Shown: positions 1-9,505, counted from the first letter of the stretch. The stretch: DNA of 64,000 nt from Lentimonas sp. CC4 (GCF_902728235.1 NZ_CACVBO010000001.1:1364001-1428000), one strand, 5' to 3'. Numbers and translations are program-made. The notes: generated by a model not told the origin, from the sequence alone.

Positions 1-41
1 ATGGATTGTGCGTTGCTATTGCCGTGACGCGGTCGGTGTAG
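1..41. repeat. Rearranged duplicate of the 3' end of the adjacent phosphatase gene
   Basis: Bases 1-26 are identical to 267-292, inside the coding region of the SpoIIE-type phosphatase. Bases 24-41 match 357-374 with one mismatch. The two blocks are joined through a shared GTG, as if about 65 bp had been deleted from a second copy of the gene end. The copy is not open in the corresponding frame, so it is a remnant. It may continue beyond the left edge of the window. Confidence 0.7.
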
Positions 42-96
42 TCCTTGCGTTTGCCCCCTTTTTCCTCCTGAGCGTTTTTTTGTGTGGTTGAGTAAA

Positions 97-170
97 GTGA
101 CACAGACATTCTTGTCTGTTACGTAGGATAAGTGCAGTTCCACTGGGACAGACAAGAATGTCTGTGTCAC
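97..170. repeat. REPIN-like pair of REP palindromes
   Basis: Two arms of 23 bp, at 97-119 and 148-170, are perfect reverse complements separated by 28 bp. Each arm is itself a REP unit (ACAGACATT / TGTCTGT) found singly elsewhere in the window. It lies just past the stop codon of the phosphatase gene on the minus strand. It could fold into a long hairpin in the mRNA and protect or end the transcript; that role is inferred. Confidence 0.85.
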
Positions 171-175
171 TCAGC

Positions 176-1609
176 TCAGCTGTGCTTAATCGCGATGAGC
201 GTGAGGTCGTCGGGCTGGCCTTCGTCGCCGGAGAAGCGGTGCACACTATCCATGACGTGATTGAGGATGGATTGTGCGTTGCTATTGCCGTGTGCCTTGA
301 GTGTCTCGATGAGACGTTCGCCGGAGTATTCGTCGCCGCTGGCGTTCACGCTTTCGGTGACGCCGTCGGTGTAGAGCAGTAGGGCGTCGTCTTTGCCGAA
401 CGGGACGGTTTTATCTTTGATCGTGAGGTCGAAGATTTCGGGTGGCACCATGCCGAGTGCCATGCCTTGCGATTGAACGGCTTCGACGCTCTCGGTGCCA
501 TCGCTGGCGTGGCGGTAGACGAAGGGGAGCTCATGCCCCGCGCGGGCGAAGGTGATCTCCTGCTTGGCCTGATCAATGATCGCATAGACGATAGTGATAA
601 ACATATCGCGCCGCATGGAGCTTTGCATCTGCGAGTTGATCTCTATGAGCACTTCTGCGGGGGAGTCGAGTTGGCGCGAAACGTGGCGTAGGTTCGTCTG
701 GCAAATTGCCATCAGGATGGAGGCTGAGATGCCTTTTCCAGACACGTCGGCGATGGCGACTCCGATACGATTGTCATCGATTGCAAAGACGTCGTAGAGG
801 TCGCCGCCGATCTTTTGCGCGGGTGTATAGTGCGCGGAAAATTCGATTTTATCGGATGCGGGGAATTTACTCGGGAGGAGGAGCCCTTGAATGTTGCTGG
901 CCAGTTCGATGTCGAGATCGAGCTTGTTCTTCTCGATCTGTAGCTGCATGGCATCGCTATTATGCACTGCGAGTCCGACTTGTTCTGCCAAGGATTCGAC
1001 TAGAGAGAAATCGGTATCGGTAAATGCGAGATCGTCGGCTGGATTGGCAACGGCGAGCACGGCGATGAGTTCCCCTTGAAAGAGAACGGGCGCGATGATG
1101 ATCGAACGCACTTGAAGTGCAGGATCGCTGTGTTGAATGACGCGTGGGTCGTTTGTCGCATCGACGATGAGCTGTGCGCGTTTGGACTTCGCTGCTTGGC
1201 CGATTAAGCCTTCGCCCATTTTGAAGGATTCTGATTTTAGGATGTTTTCGAGAAACTGGGCGCGAGTTGCGAGTTTGGCGCTGATGCCTTCTGGTAGTTT
1301 GCGTTGCGGGGGAAAGAGTCCTTCGACGGCGATGCCCTTGAGCGTATCATCCTCGCGTTTTTCAAAGATACAGGCACTCATTGCGCCAGTGCTCAGGATG
1401 GCGGCGTGGATGATGCGCTGAAACATGGCTGCACGGTCGCTTCCTTCGGCGACGGCCTCGACCATGTTGTGCATGAACTCGACGACAATCTGCTTCTCCT
1501 GCTGGAGGAGCTGCTTTTCATCTTCGATGATCTTGATGTGTCTGCGTCTGCCCGTGTGGAGCAGCCACATGCCAAATAATCCTACGAGTAATCCAAGAAA
1601 AAATGACAT
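176..1609 (-). CDS. GAF and SpoIIE/RsbU-type PP2C phosphatase
   Basis: This 477-residue serine phosphatase probably dephosphorylates a STAS anti-anti-sigma protein in a partner-switching pathway. A single membrane helix lies at residues 1-20, followed by a basic stretch and a short coiled linker. A GAF sensor domain covers roughly residues 45-200. The PP2C domain fills the C-terminal half, with metal-binding motifs GGDLYDV, ADVSGKG and YTDGVTE, and ends with DDLTLIAIK. The likely partner, a STAS protein, is encoded 34 bp upstream on the same strand, so the two form an operon. No RsbW-type kinase is present here. Family assignment is firm; the pathway it controls is not visible. Confidence 0.93.
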   Translation of the reverse strand: MSFFLGLLVGLFGMWLLHTGRRRHIKIIEDEKQLLQQEKQIVVEFMHNMVEAVAEGSDRAAMFQRIIHAAILSTGAMSACIFEKREDDTLKGIAVEGLFPPQRKLPEGISAKLATRAQFLENILKSESFKMGEGLIGQAAKSKRAQLIVDATNDPRVIQHSDPALQVRSIIIAPVLFQGELIAVLAVANPADDLAFTDTDFSLVESLAEQVGLAVHNSDAMQLQIEKNKLDLDIELASNIQGLLLPSKFPASDKIEFSAHYTPAQKIGGDLYDVFAIDDNRIGVAIADVSGKGISASILMAICQTNLRHVSRQLDSPAEVLIEINSQMQSSMRRDMFITIVYAIIDQAKQEITFARAGHELPFVYRHASDGTESVEAVQSQGMALGMVPPEIFDLTIKDKTVPFGKDDALLLYTDGVTESVNASGDEYSGERLIETLKAHGNSNAQSILNHVMDSVHRFSGDEGQPDDLTLIAIKHS

Positions 1610-1643
1610 TAATATTCAGGTCTCTTGGGCGGCGCGGAGGGGG

Positions 1644-2162
1644 TCACTCTGTTTCGTCGGCCTCGACCTGATTTTTAAGGAAAGCGATGACGTCTTGAAA
1701 TTTAGCGGCGTTTTCCGTGTCGGCCTTCACTAAATTTTCGTGAGCGTTGAGCACATTCTTGGCGTCAGAGACTTCCACGTTTTTAAGTGCGGAGAATTGA
1801 GCTTCGGCCGCATCACCTGAGCAGTTTGCAAGATCCTCGCCGATGGTGAGGAGGTTTTGCAGGCCGAGGTTGCAGACCAGCTCATGGTTGCGCTCTCCGA
1901 GCTTGCAGATGATTAATACGCCCGGAGGTGTCTGCTTGCGTAATTCAAGCGCCGTGCCCGCAAGAATGCCGAGGAAGGTGCTATCCATCCCCTTGCAGTT
2001 CTCGAAGTCGAGCACAATGTGGCTCTTGCCTTCGCCGACCATTTTTTCGATGAACTCTCGAAACGTGTTACAGTTCAGATAGTTCGCCTTACCGTTAATC
2101 TGAACCACGACGGGATCAGAGTAAGCGCTGACTAGGAAGGTAGGCTGGGTGGGCTCACTCAT
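1644..2162 (-). CDS. STAS-domain anti-anti-sigma factor
   Basis: This 172-residue protein starts with a STAS fold (about residues 10-115). It carries the characteristic strand and helix around FENCKGMDSTFLGILAG, where the serine after MD is the expected phosphorylation site. Residues 120-172 form an extra charged, probably helical tail. It precedes the PP2C phosphatase gene by 34 bp, which fits an RsbV/RsbU-like switch: the phosphatase would remove phosphate from this protein so that it can bind an anti-sigma kinase encoded elsewhere. The start ATG is unambiguous. Confidence 0.9.
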   Translation of the reverse strand: MSEPTQPTFLVSAYSDPVVVQINGKANYLNCNTFREFIEKMVGEGKSHIVLDFENCKGMDSTFLGILAGTALELRKQTPPGVLIICKLGERNHELVCNLGLQNLLTIGEDLANCSGDAAEAQFSALKNVEVSDAKNVLNAHENLVKADTENAAKFQDVIAFLKNQVEADETE

Positions 2163-2309
2163 GCTATGTTTTTTTGCGGCAAATGATAGTTCAACGGTGT
2201 GATCTCAAGATCTGGAGATGATATTGCGAAAGAGGTATGAAAGAATGCCACCACGAGGGTAATAATCAACTTCAATTGCAATATCAACTCACAGATTTAG
2301 ATCGCGGTC

Positions 2310-2783
2310 TTAGCTTTTGAGTGCGGTCTGGATTGCGTCGAAATTTGGCAGATCGTGTGGATCTTCAGCGGATTCGCTGTAGATGATGACGCCGTCTTCA
2401 TCGATCACGAAGGCGGAACGCTTCGAGACGCCCTTGAAGCCGAGAAGATCTGCATAGAGCACGTCGTATGCTGCCGACACGTCTTTATTGAAGTCGCTGA
2501 GTAGTGGGAATTGGAGGCCGTCGACTTTTGCCATCTCTTCTTGAGCAAAAGGGCTGTCGACGGAGATGCCGTATACTGCTGCGTTGAGATCAGAATAGGC
2601 GGAGAGGCTGCTGCTCACGTCGCACATTTCTTTCATGCAGACACTGGTGAATGCGAGCGGGAAGAACAGCAGGACTGTCTTCTTTTTACCGAGGTTGTCG
2701 CTCAGGGAGACGTCCTGTAGGCCGTCTGCGTTTTTAGTTTTGAGAGTGAATGCGGGTGCTTTGGTTCCGGTTGCTAGTGCCAT
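2310..2783 (-). CDS. Peroxiredoxin of the AhpC/TSA family, PrxQ/BCP-like
   Basis: This 157-residue cytosolic thiol peroxidase reduces hydrogen peroxide and organic peroxides. The active-site segment PLAFTSVC places the peroxidatic cysteine at residue 49. A second cysteine at residue 54 gives the C-X4-C spacing typical of PrxQ/BCP proteins, in which the two form an intramolecular disulfide. The thioredoxin-like fold continues to the end without extension. The start codon is preceded by eight 7-bp repeats instead of a Shine-Dalgarno sequence. The gene stands alone between the STAS operon and tyrS. Confidence 0.93.
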   Translation of the reverse strand: MALATGTKAPAFTLKTKNADGLQDVSLSDNLGKKKTVLLFFPLAFTSVCMKEMCDVSSSLSAYSDLNAAVYGISVDSPFAQEEMAKVDGLQFPLLSDFNKDVSAAYDVLYADLLGFKGVSKRSAFVIDEDGVIIYSESAEDPHDLPNFDAIQTALKS

Positions 2784-2786
2784 GAT

Positions 2787-2842
2787 GAGTAGTGAGTAGT
2801 GACTGGTGAGTCGTGACTGGTGAGTCGTGACTGGTGAGTAGA
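2787..2842 (-). repeat. Heptad tandem array in the peroxiredoxin leader
   Basis: Eight consecutive 7-bp units (GAGTAGT, GACTGGT and GAGTCGT variants on the plus strand) end 3 bp before the peroxiredoxin start codon. On the coding strand the leader is built of ACTCACC/AGTCACG units: G-poor, with no Shine-Dalgarno match. Confidence 0.9.
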
Positions 2843-2890
2843 GTGTATATATAAAGGATTACGCGGCGTTAATGTAAAGCGCCAGATACA

Positions 2891-2923
2891 ATAAGAAGCG
2901 CCCTTAATTTGAGCGCTTCTTAT
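2891..2923 (-). terminator. Hairpin after tyrS
   Basis: Perfect 11-bp arms at 2891-2901 and 2913-2923 (ATAAGAAGCGC and its complement) lie 13 bp past the tyrS stop. There is no clear T-run, so it could be a weak terminator or an mRNA 3'-end stabiliser. Confidence 0.55.
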
Positions 2924-2935
2924 GAAATCCTGTCT

Positions 2936-4117
2936 TTATGCGAGTAGTTTGAAGAACACGCGCTTGCCGGCTTGGAAGATCATTTCGTTGTCTGGTCGAG
3001 TGATTTCCTTGTTTGGATCTTCTTGTTTGACGGTGTCGATCTTGACGCCGCCTTGTTGGACGAGGCGACGAATCGCGCCTTTACTCTCAAAGAGTTCAGA
3101 TTGTGCCATCACCTCGAAGAGCGGTGCGCTCTCGGCATCACCGAGCATGTCGCTCCATGTGAAGGTCGGCATGTCGTCGGGTAATTTGTTCTTGGAGAAG
3201 ACTTTCTCGAATTGCTCGAGCTCGTGTTTGCCAGCGTCCATTGAGTGGAACTGTCCAACCAAGGCGGATGCGAGGTGCTTCTTGGCCAGCATCGGGTGGC
3301 CTGCCTTGAGCTTCTCGATCTTGTCTTCGCTGCTCTCCAAGAGCAACTGGTAGTAAGTCCACATCGTCTCATCGCTGATCGACATGATCTTACCGAACAT
3401 TTCCTTAGGGGAGTCGGTGAACGCGATGTAGTTATCCGCGCTCTTGGACATCTTCTTGCTGCCGTCGAGGCCGACGAGGAGTGGCATCGTGATGACGGCT
3501 TGCTCTTGTTTGCCAGCGTCCTTCTGCAGGGCGCGGCCGACGAGCATGTTAAAGAGTTGGTCGGTGCCGCCGATTTCGACGTCGGCATTGAGCACGAGCG
3601 AGTCGTAACCCTGAATGAGTGGGTAGAGGAATTCGATGATCGAGATCGGGGCATTGCCTTTGTAGCGCTTCGCAAAGTCGTCGCGCTCTAACATGCGAGC
3701 GACAGTCATCTTGCGAGCCAGCTTGAGGCAGTCCTCGAAGCCCATCTTATCGAACCACTCGCTGTTGTAAACGACGGTGGTCTTGTCTTCGTCGAGGATC
3801 TTGAACGCCTGTTCGAGGTAAGTATCCGCGTTGCTCATGATCTCGTCCTTAGTGAGGACGGGGCGCGTGTCGGAGCGGCCAGAAGGGTCACCGATCAAAG
3901 TGGTGAAGTCGCCGATAATCAGCACTGCCTCGTGGCCGAGGTCTTGGAACTGGCGTAGCTTGTTAAAGACGACGAGGTGCCCGAAGGTCAGGTCAGGGCG
4001 TGTCGGATCGACGCCGAGTTTGACGCGCAACGGGCGATTGCCGTGGAGGCGATCCTCCAGTTCGGTGTCACCGATAACAGTGTCAGTATTTGTGCGGATG
4101 GTTTCGATCAGGCTCAT
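2936..4117 (-). CDS. tyrS: Tyrosyl-tRNA synthetase
   Basis: This class I aminoacyl-tRNA synthetase of 393 residues charges tRNA-Tyr in the cytoplasm. The nucleotide-binding segment GVDPTRPDLTFGH is followed by LRQFQDLGH and GDPSGRS, typical of the TyrZ-like branch. The second signature is intact (KKMSKS). The usual HIGH motif reads TFGH, so the first histidine is a threonine. A C-terminal S4 RNA-binding domain covers about residues 335-393. Length is normal for the family. The leader consists of four heptad repeats with no Shine-Dalgarno sequence, and a hairpin follows the stop. Confidence 0.96.
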   Translation of the reverse strand: MSLIETIRTNTDTVIGDTELEDRLHGNRPLRVKLGVDPTRPDLTFGHLVVFNKLRQFQDLGHEAVLIIGDFTTLIGDPSGRSDTRPVLTKDEIMSNADTYLEQAFKILDEDKTTVVYNSEWFDKMGFEDCLKLARKMTVARMLERDDFAKRYKGNAPISIIEFLYPLIQGYDSLVLNADVEIGGTDQLFNMLVGRALQKDAGKQEQAVITMPLLVGLDGSKKMSKSADNYIAFTDSPKEMFGKIMSISDETMWTYYQLLLESSEDKIEKLKAGHPMLAKKHLASALVGQFHSMDAGKHELEQFEKVFSKNKLPDDMPTFTWSDMLGDAESAPLFEVMAQSELFESKGAIRRLVQQGGVKIDTVKQEDPNKEITRPDNEMIFQAGKRVFFKLLA

Positions 4118-4124
4118 TGAAAAA

Positions 4125-4152
4125 GAAGTCAGAAGTTGGAAGTCAGAAGTGA
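4125..4152 (-). repeat. Heptad tandem array in the tyrS leader
   Basis: Four units, GAAGTCA, GAAGTTG, GAAGTCA and GAAGTGA on the plus strand, end 7 bp before the tyrS start. On the coding strand they read as TGACTTC-type units, G-poor and without a Shine-Dalgarno sequence. Confidence 0.8.
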
Positions 4153-4225
4153 GCGTTTCACATACCGACTAGATGCTGAAGCGGGTAAAAGTGATCTCGT
4201 TCGGCGTCCCGTAAAGGAAAAAGCG

Positions 4226-5311
4226 CTATCGAATGGTGATGTAAGGCTCAATTGCGCGGTTGCAGTTCGCAGATGCGACAAATGTGTCGCGATCCGCGCT
4301 GTCTGCAAAGAGGTAGAGCGCGTAGCCGCCCCAACCGCCGCCGCAGTATTTTCGGCCGATGCAGCCGTCTGCTTCAGCGAGTTCGCGCATGCCTTCTTTG
4401 AGTTGTGCCTCGTAGCTCATGCTGACGGCTTCGCCGAGCTTGGGGATGCTACCTGCGAAGATGGCGTCTCTAGCGGTGGCAGCTGCTCGCTCGATTAGGT
4501 CGTAGTCGCGGTCGTTGTCGGCATTGCCAGGTGTGTCGTGCGGAATGTCGGTGTAGTGCAGCGCCATGTGGCCACGGAGGAAGTCGCCGTTACGCTTAAA
4601 GTCTAGTTTGGGCCGTGCGCCGCTGCGCCATGCGCATAGGCCAGTTTCGCGAATGATGGCAGGATCCTGCCAGCCTACGCCCAGATTGAGCTCGCTTTCC
4701 ACGCCGTCGTTGCCGTTGAGCAATGCCCAAGCACCGCTGCCGCCGAGGCCAGACTTGATCTCGTAGCTCCACTCATTGAGTGAGACCATTGGCGAGATCG
4801 CGCAATTGACGATGTAAGCACCTTCGCGTGCGTGACGTGGCACGTCGAGCCAACCGCCTGCGAAATCAACGCGCAATGGTGATTCGGCAGGAGTGCGGAT
4901 ATTGCGCACGATTGAGCTGGAGGAAACGGGTGTGAACTGTGGCGGTGTCTTCGGGAGGACGATGTATTTGGCACCGACTTGGGCACAGAGTGCTTTTTTG
5001 GCGTCGGCATATTGATCGTCGTCCGTGACGGCCAAGATGTCTGGACGGATCTTTAGAAAGTGGTCTTTGAAGTCGAGGCCGAGGTCTTCGCAATCGCCGA
5101 CGACCACTTGGTCGATCACTTCGAGTGCGGTCATTAGAGCGAGCTTGTGATCCTGTGGAATCGAGGTGCGGCGTTTCTTGTGCTCCCAGAGGACGGCGTC
5201 GGATGCAAAGCAGACGGTCAGGTGGTCGCCCAGCGCTCTGGCTTCACGGAAAAACTGGATGTGGCCTGCGTGGAGAATGTCGTAGCAGCCGGAAATAAAA
5301 ATCTTCTTCAT
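4226..5311 (-). CDS. Nucleotidyltransferase - GHMP kinase fusion, probable sugar-phosphate activation
   Basis: Two enzyme domains are joined in 361 residues. Residues 1-138 are a TagD/RfaE-C-type nucleotidyltransferase, with GCYDILHAGH at 8-17 and an SSSSIVRN-type motif near 130-137. From about 142 comes a GHMP-family small-molecule kinase: PLRVDFAGG, a glycine-rich GLGGSGAWALL loop near 190, and a C-terminal GGGWGGYALY segment. The kinase resembles HddA-type heptose kinases more than the PfkB kinase of HldE. A plausible role is two-step activation of a sugar for envelope glycans, but the substrate cannot be read from the sequence. It diverges from the aldehyde dehydrogenase gene across a 147-bp gap. 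Confidence 0.8.
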   Translation of the reverse strand: MKKIFISGCYDILHAGHIQFFREARALGDHLTVCFASDAVLWEHKKRRTSIPQDHKLALMTALEVIDQVVVGDCEDLGLDFKDHFLKIRPDILAVTDDDQYADAKKALCAQVGAKYIVLPKTPPQFTPVSSSSIVRNIRTPAESPLRVDFAGGWLDVPRHAREGAYIVNCAISPMVSLNEWSYEIKSGLGGSGAWALLNGNDGVESELNLGVGWQDPAIIRETGLCAWRSGARPKLDFKRNGDFLRGHMALHYTDIPHDTPGNADNDRDYDLIERAAATARDAIFAGSIPKLGEAVSMSYEAQLKEGMRELAEADGCIGRKYCGGGWGGYALYLFADSADRDTFVASANCNRAIEPYITIR

Positions 5312-5458
5312 AGTTTAAAAGGGGGTGTTTCGCTCAAAGTAGAGGTCGTTGCAGAGAAATAAGGCAAGTATGGCGATGAATTCCAACCTTATATAAGATA
5401 AATACGCCGCATTAGTTTTGCTTATTTACCTTGCGCCTCAGGTGGCTATCAGAGTGGC

Positions 5459-6820
5459 ATGTTTGAATCGATCAATCCCGCAACGGGCCAAGTTATAGTG
5501 CGCACTTCTGCGATGCCTGCGGACGTATTAGCGGCTGCGCTTGAGGAGGCTGGCACGACTGCGATGGCATGGGCGCGGGTGGATGTGAGTCTGCGTGCAT
5601 CGATGCTGGAGACGGTTGCAACTTTACTTGAGGCGAAGCGCGAGGCGTTTGCTCGGCTCATTGTTCAGGAAGTCGGCAAGCCGATCGCAGAGGCACGGGC
5701 AGAACTCGATAAGTGCGCGTTGCTGTGTCGCTATTACTCGGCGAATACGGTCGAGTTTTTGGCAGACGAGCTGATTGAGGCATCGGCTCAGGAAAGTGTA
5801 TTAAGTTATCAGCCGCTCGGTGTGGTGCTGGGTATCATGCCATGGAATTTTCCGTTTTGGCAGGTGTTTCGATTTGCGGTGCCTGTGCTGGCAGCTGGCA
5901 ATACTGCGCTGCTCAAGCATGCGCCGAATGTGTGTGGGTGTGCCTTGGCGATCGAAGCGCTGTTTCAAGAGGCGGGCTATCCCGAGGGGGTCTTGCGAGC
6001 ATTGTTTATCGAGATCGATCAAGTCGAGTCGGTGATCGAACACGACGCGGTGCAAGGCGTGGCGTTGACCGGCAGCGAAAAAGCAGGCGCTGCGGTGGCT
6101 GCAATTGCGGGACGTGCGATCAAAAAGACGGTGCTGGAGCTGGGCGGGAGTGATCCGTATGTGATTTGTGAAGATGCCGACCTCGATCTGGCCGCTGCGA
6201 AGTGTGTGCAGAGTCGGCTAAACAATTGTGGGCAGACTTGTATTTCGGCGAAGCGGTTACTCGTGCATGAAGCGGTGTTGGAGCCCTTCACGGAGAAGGT
6301 GATCGCGGCAATTGAGAAACGCCGACAGGGCAACCCAGAAGATGAGTCGATTAACCTCGGTCCGATGGCGCGTGCCGATTTGCGAGTGAACTTACAGCGT
6401 CAAGTGGATGCCAGTGTGGCAGCAGGCGCTCGGGTCTTGCTCGGTGGTGAGGTTCCAGAAGGAGCAGGCTATTACTATCCGCCAAGCGTGCTTGCCGATG
6501 TGCGCCCGGGGATGCCTGCGTTTGATGAAGAGGTCTTTGGGCCAGTGGTGGCGCTCGTTTCAGTCAAGAGTGATGATCAGGCAGTCGAGCTTGCCAATCA
6601 ATCCGCTTATGGCCTCGGAGCGGGGGTGTTTACACAGAATATAGAACGTGGCAAGCGCCTCGCGCGTCAGCTTGAATGCGGTGCGTGTTTTATTAACGAT
6701 TTTGTGAAGTCGGACCCACGCTTGCCGTTCGGCGGGATTAAGCGCAGCGGCTACGGTCGCGAGCTATCGAAGTGCGGCATCCGAGAATTCGTCAACGTGA
6801 AGACGATTTGCGTGGGGTAG
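5459..6820 (+). CDS. NAD(P)-dependent aldehyde dehydrogenase, succinate-semialdehyde dehydrogenase-like
   Basis: This 453-residue member of the ALDH superfamily oxidises an aldehyde to a carboxylate using NAD(P). The cofactor and oxyanion segment MPWNFPFWQVFR, the general base in LELGGSDP and the catalytic cysteine in NNCGQTC are all present. The ending (PFGGIKRSGYGRELSKCG) is typical of the GabD1/Sad branch, so succinate semialdehyde is the best guess. No aminotransferase or succinyl-CoA partner lies next to it. A strong bidirectional terminator follows 10 bp downstream. Confidence 0.88.
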   Translation: MFESINPATGQVIVRTSAMPADVLAAALEEAGTTAMAWARVDVSLRASMLETVATLLEAKREAFARLIVQEVGKPIAEARAELDKCALLCRYYSANTVEFLADELIEASAQESVLSYQPLGVVLGIMPWNFPFWQVFRFAVPVLAAGNTALLKHAPNVCGCALAIEALFQEAGYPEGVLRALFIEIDQVESVIEHDAVQGVALTGSEKAGAAVAAIAGRAIKKTVLELGGSDPYVICEDADLDLAAAKCVQSRLNNCGQTCISAKRLLVHEAVLEPFTEKVIAAIEKRRQGNPEDESINLGPMARADLRVNLQRQVDASVAAGARVLLGGEVPEGAGYYYPPSVLADVRPGMPAFDEEVFGPVVALVSVKSDDQAVELANQSAYGLGAGVFTQNIERGKRLARQLECGACFINDFVKSDPRLPFGGIKRSGYGRELSKCGIREFVNVKTICVG

Positions 6821-6830
6821 TGTGGTAGCG

Positions 6831-6862
6831 AAAAAGGCGAATTCCGAAGAGTTCGCCTTTTT
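6831..6862. terminator. Bidirectional terminator
   Basis: The arms AAAAAGGCGAA and TTCGCCTTTTT surround a 10-base loop, giving T-runs on both strands. It serves the aldehyde dehydrogenase gene on the plus strand and the convergent PEP-CTERM gene on the minus strand. Confidence 0.9.
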
Positions 6863-6888
6863 GAGGTCGGGGCTGCTAGTTTGTGGGG

Positions 6889-7500
6889 CTAGCGACGTCG
6901 ACGGAGTCCTACCACAGCCAAGATGCCTGCGCTCAATAACAACGCGGTGTTGGATGGCTCTGGAACAACGGTCAGTGTAATGGTGTCATTTCCAAAGCGA
7001 GCATCGGTCGTCCATATGTAGGTTCCCGTTGTGAGTCCCAGCGATGTAAATGTGGCACTATTCCAAGTCGAACTTGCTACTGTGTTGTATACTGTTAGAG
7101 CACTTTCGTTTACCAATTGGCCATCGAGTGCAATCGCCGTGGAGCCTGTTAAACCAATCATTTCGAAGTAGTTGCCGGTCGAGGTATTCGCGGTAGTCAA
7201 AGTGAGGCTTCCCCCGAAGTTAGAGGGACCCGACACAATCGCATCAGAGTAAATGTTTATATTTGCAAAATTCGTATCGGCAATTTGAGCCAATCCAACT
7301 GCCAACTCACCGAGGGCAGATCTCAATTTTCCAGATTGAGGGCTAGTGTAAAGGGGGGCCGGAATCGTTGGGCTAACGGTTAAGCTTCCGGTGGACTCCA
7401 TTACGACATCCCCTCCGGCTTCTGTTATCGTTATATTAATCGCAGCGTTCAGTGAGGTGCCGACAGTGATGAAGGAAATGAACAGGATTGGTAGTTTCAT
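6889..7500 (-). CDS. PEP-CTERM sorting-domain protein
   Basis: This 203-residue exported protein has a signal peptide (about residues 1-19). A low-complexity Ser/Thr/Asn-rich middle is predicted to be beta-rich. The C-terminal PEP-CTERM signal is VPEPS, then a hydrophobic helix, then RRRR at the very end. Such proteins are processed by an exosortase and delivered to the cell surface or exopolysaccharide. No exosortase gene is in this window. The middle shows no recognisable domain, so its specific role is unknown. It shares a terminator with the convergent aldehyde dehydrogenase gene. Confidence 0.9.
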   Translation of the reverse strand: MKLPILFISFITVGTSLNAAINITITEAGGDVVMESTGSLTVSPTIPAPLYTSPQSGKLRSALGELAVGLAQIADTNFANINIYSDAIVSGPSNFGGSLTLTTANTSTGNYFEMIGLTGSTAIALDGQLVNESALTVYNTVASSTWNSATFTSLGLTTGTYIWTTDARFGNDTITLTVVPEPSNTALLLSAGILAVVGLRRRR

Positions 7501-7600
7501 GGGCGTAACTCATTCGATTTTTTGAGGAAATCAAGTCGAACTGCCATTATGAGTAGTTGACTCTAATTGATTCAAAGGCGGCGACGGAGGAGTCTCCGAA

Positions 7601-7635
7601 GAAAAAGCGGCGGATCCATATCGGATCCGCCGCTT
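7601..7635 (-). terminator. Terminator of the rlmB-like gene
   Basis: A perfect 13-bp stem (7605-7617 with 7623-7635) has a 5-base loop, and a run of T follows on the minus strand. It lies 27 bp past the methyltransferase stop codon. Confidence 0.9.
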
Positions 7636-7661
7636 GTTGGAAAGGGGACTGACGCTTGTAT

Positions 7662-8228
7662 TTACAAGCGCTGACGCACCGCTTCGTAAAGAATGACGCC
7701 CGCGGATACCGAGACGTTGAGGCACTCCACGCTGCCAGCCATCGGGATGTTGATGAGGTGATCGCAGTGATCACCAGTGACCTTACGCATGCCCCAGCCT
7801 TCGCTGCCGAGCACGATAGCGGTGGGGCGATCGAGTTTCATGTCGTAGAGCGACTTAGAGGCTTGATCGGAGGTGCCGATCAGTTGGATGCCTAGCTCCT
7901 TGAATTTACGTAGCGTTTGGCTGAAGTTCTTGATGCGCACGAAGGGCACGTCGTCGGCACCGCCACAGGAAATATCACGAACCGTCGGTGTGATGCCACA
8001 GGCACCTTTGACAGGAGCCAAGACCGCAGTGACGCCTGCGCCGGATGCGCTACGTAGGCATGCGCCTAAGTTGTGGGGGTCTTGCACGCCTTCGAGGACT
8101 AGGAGCAGAGGGTTCTCTGTTCGGTCGATTAGCTCGAAGAGGTCATGCTCGTTTTCGAGATAAACGATCGTTGGCCCTTTCGAGTGGCGAGGTGCACGTT
8201 TGATTTTGTGAATTGAATTACGGCCCAT
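7662..8228 (-). CDS. SPOUT-family TrmH/RlmB-type RNA 2'-O-ribose methyltransferase
   Basis: This SAM-dependent RNA methyltransferase has 188 residues. It shows all three SPOUT signatures: LEGVQDPHNLGACLRSA (motif 1), VLGSEGWGMR (motif 2) and IPMAGSVECLNVSVS (motif 3, the knot that binds SAM). The best match is the RlmB group, which methylates a guanosine in 23S rRNA. The N-terminal RNA-binding domain is reduced compared with the roughly 245 residues usual for RlmB, so another rRNA or tRNA target is possible. The leader is a heptad array without a Shine-Dalgarno sequence. Confidence 0.88.
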   Translation of the reverse strand: MGRNSIHKIKRAPRHSKGPTIVYLENEHDLFELIDRTENPLLLVLEGVQDPHNLGACLRSASGAGVTAVLAPVKGACGITPTVRDISCGGADDVPFVRIKNFSQTLRKFKELGIQLIGTSDQASKSLYDMKLDRPTAIVLGSEGWGMRKVTGDHCDHLINIPMAGSVECLNVSVSAGVILYEAVRQRL

Positions 8229-8233
8229 GGTAT

Positions 8234-8268
8234 GAGTGAAAGTGAGATGAGTGAGAGTGAAAGTGTGG
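8234..8268 (-). repeat. Heptad tandem array in the rlmB-like leader
   Basis: Five degenerate units (GAGTGAA, AGTGAGA, TGAGTGA, GAGTGAA, AGTGTGG) end 5 bp before the start codon. The coding strand reads as CACTTTC/TCACTCA-type units, with almost no G. Confidence 0.75.
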
Positions 8269-8353
8269 GCGGAATGCTATAGAGCAGACACTCTTGTCGC
8301 TTTGCTGTTACGATGTAAAGGGGGAAGCGATCAGCGCGTTTCTTCTATGTATT

Positions 8354-9403
<1,050 letters not shown>

Positions 9404-9505
9404 AGAGGCGATTGTTGCTGATGGATTGTTCTGTTGCAGCGTTGTCCAAATTAAGGGAATAAACCAGCGCTTTATACTTATATGGGGTGGAAAAAAAACG
9501 GCTCT

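Noticed and set aside
8278-8330. GCAGACACTCTTGTCGC as another REP copy
   Set aside because: The palindrome is too degraded to count with confidence.
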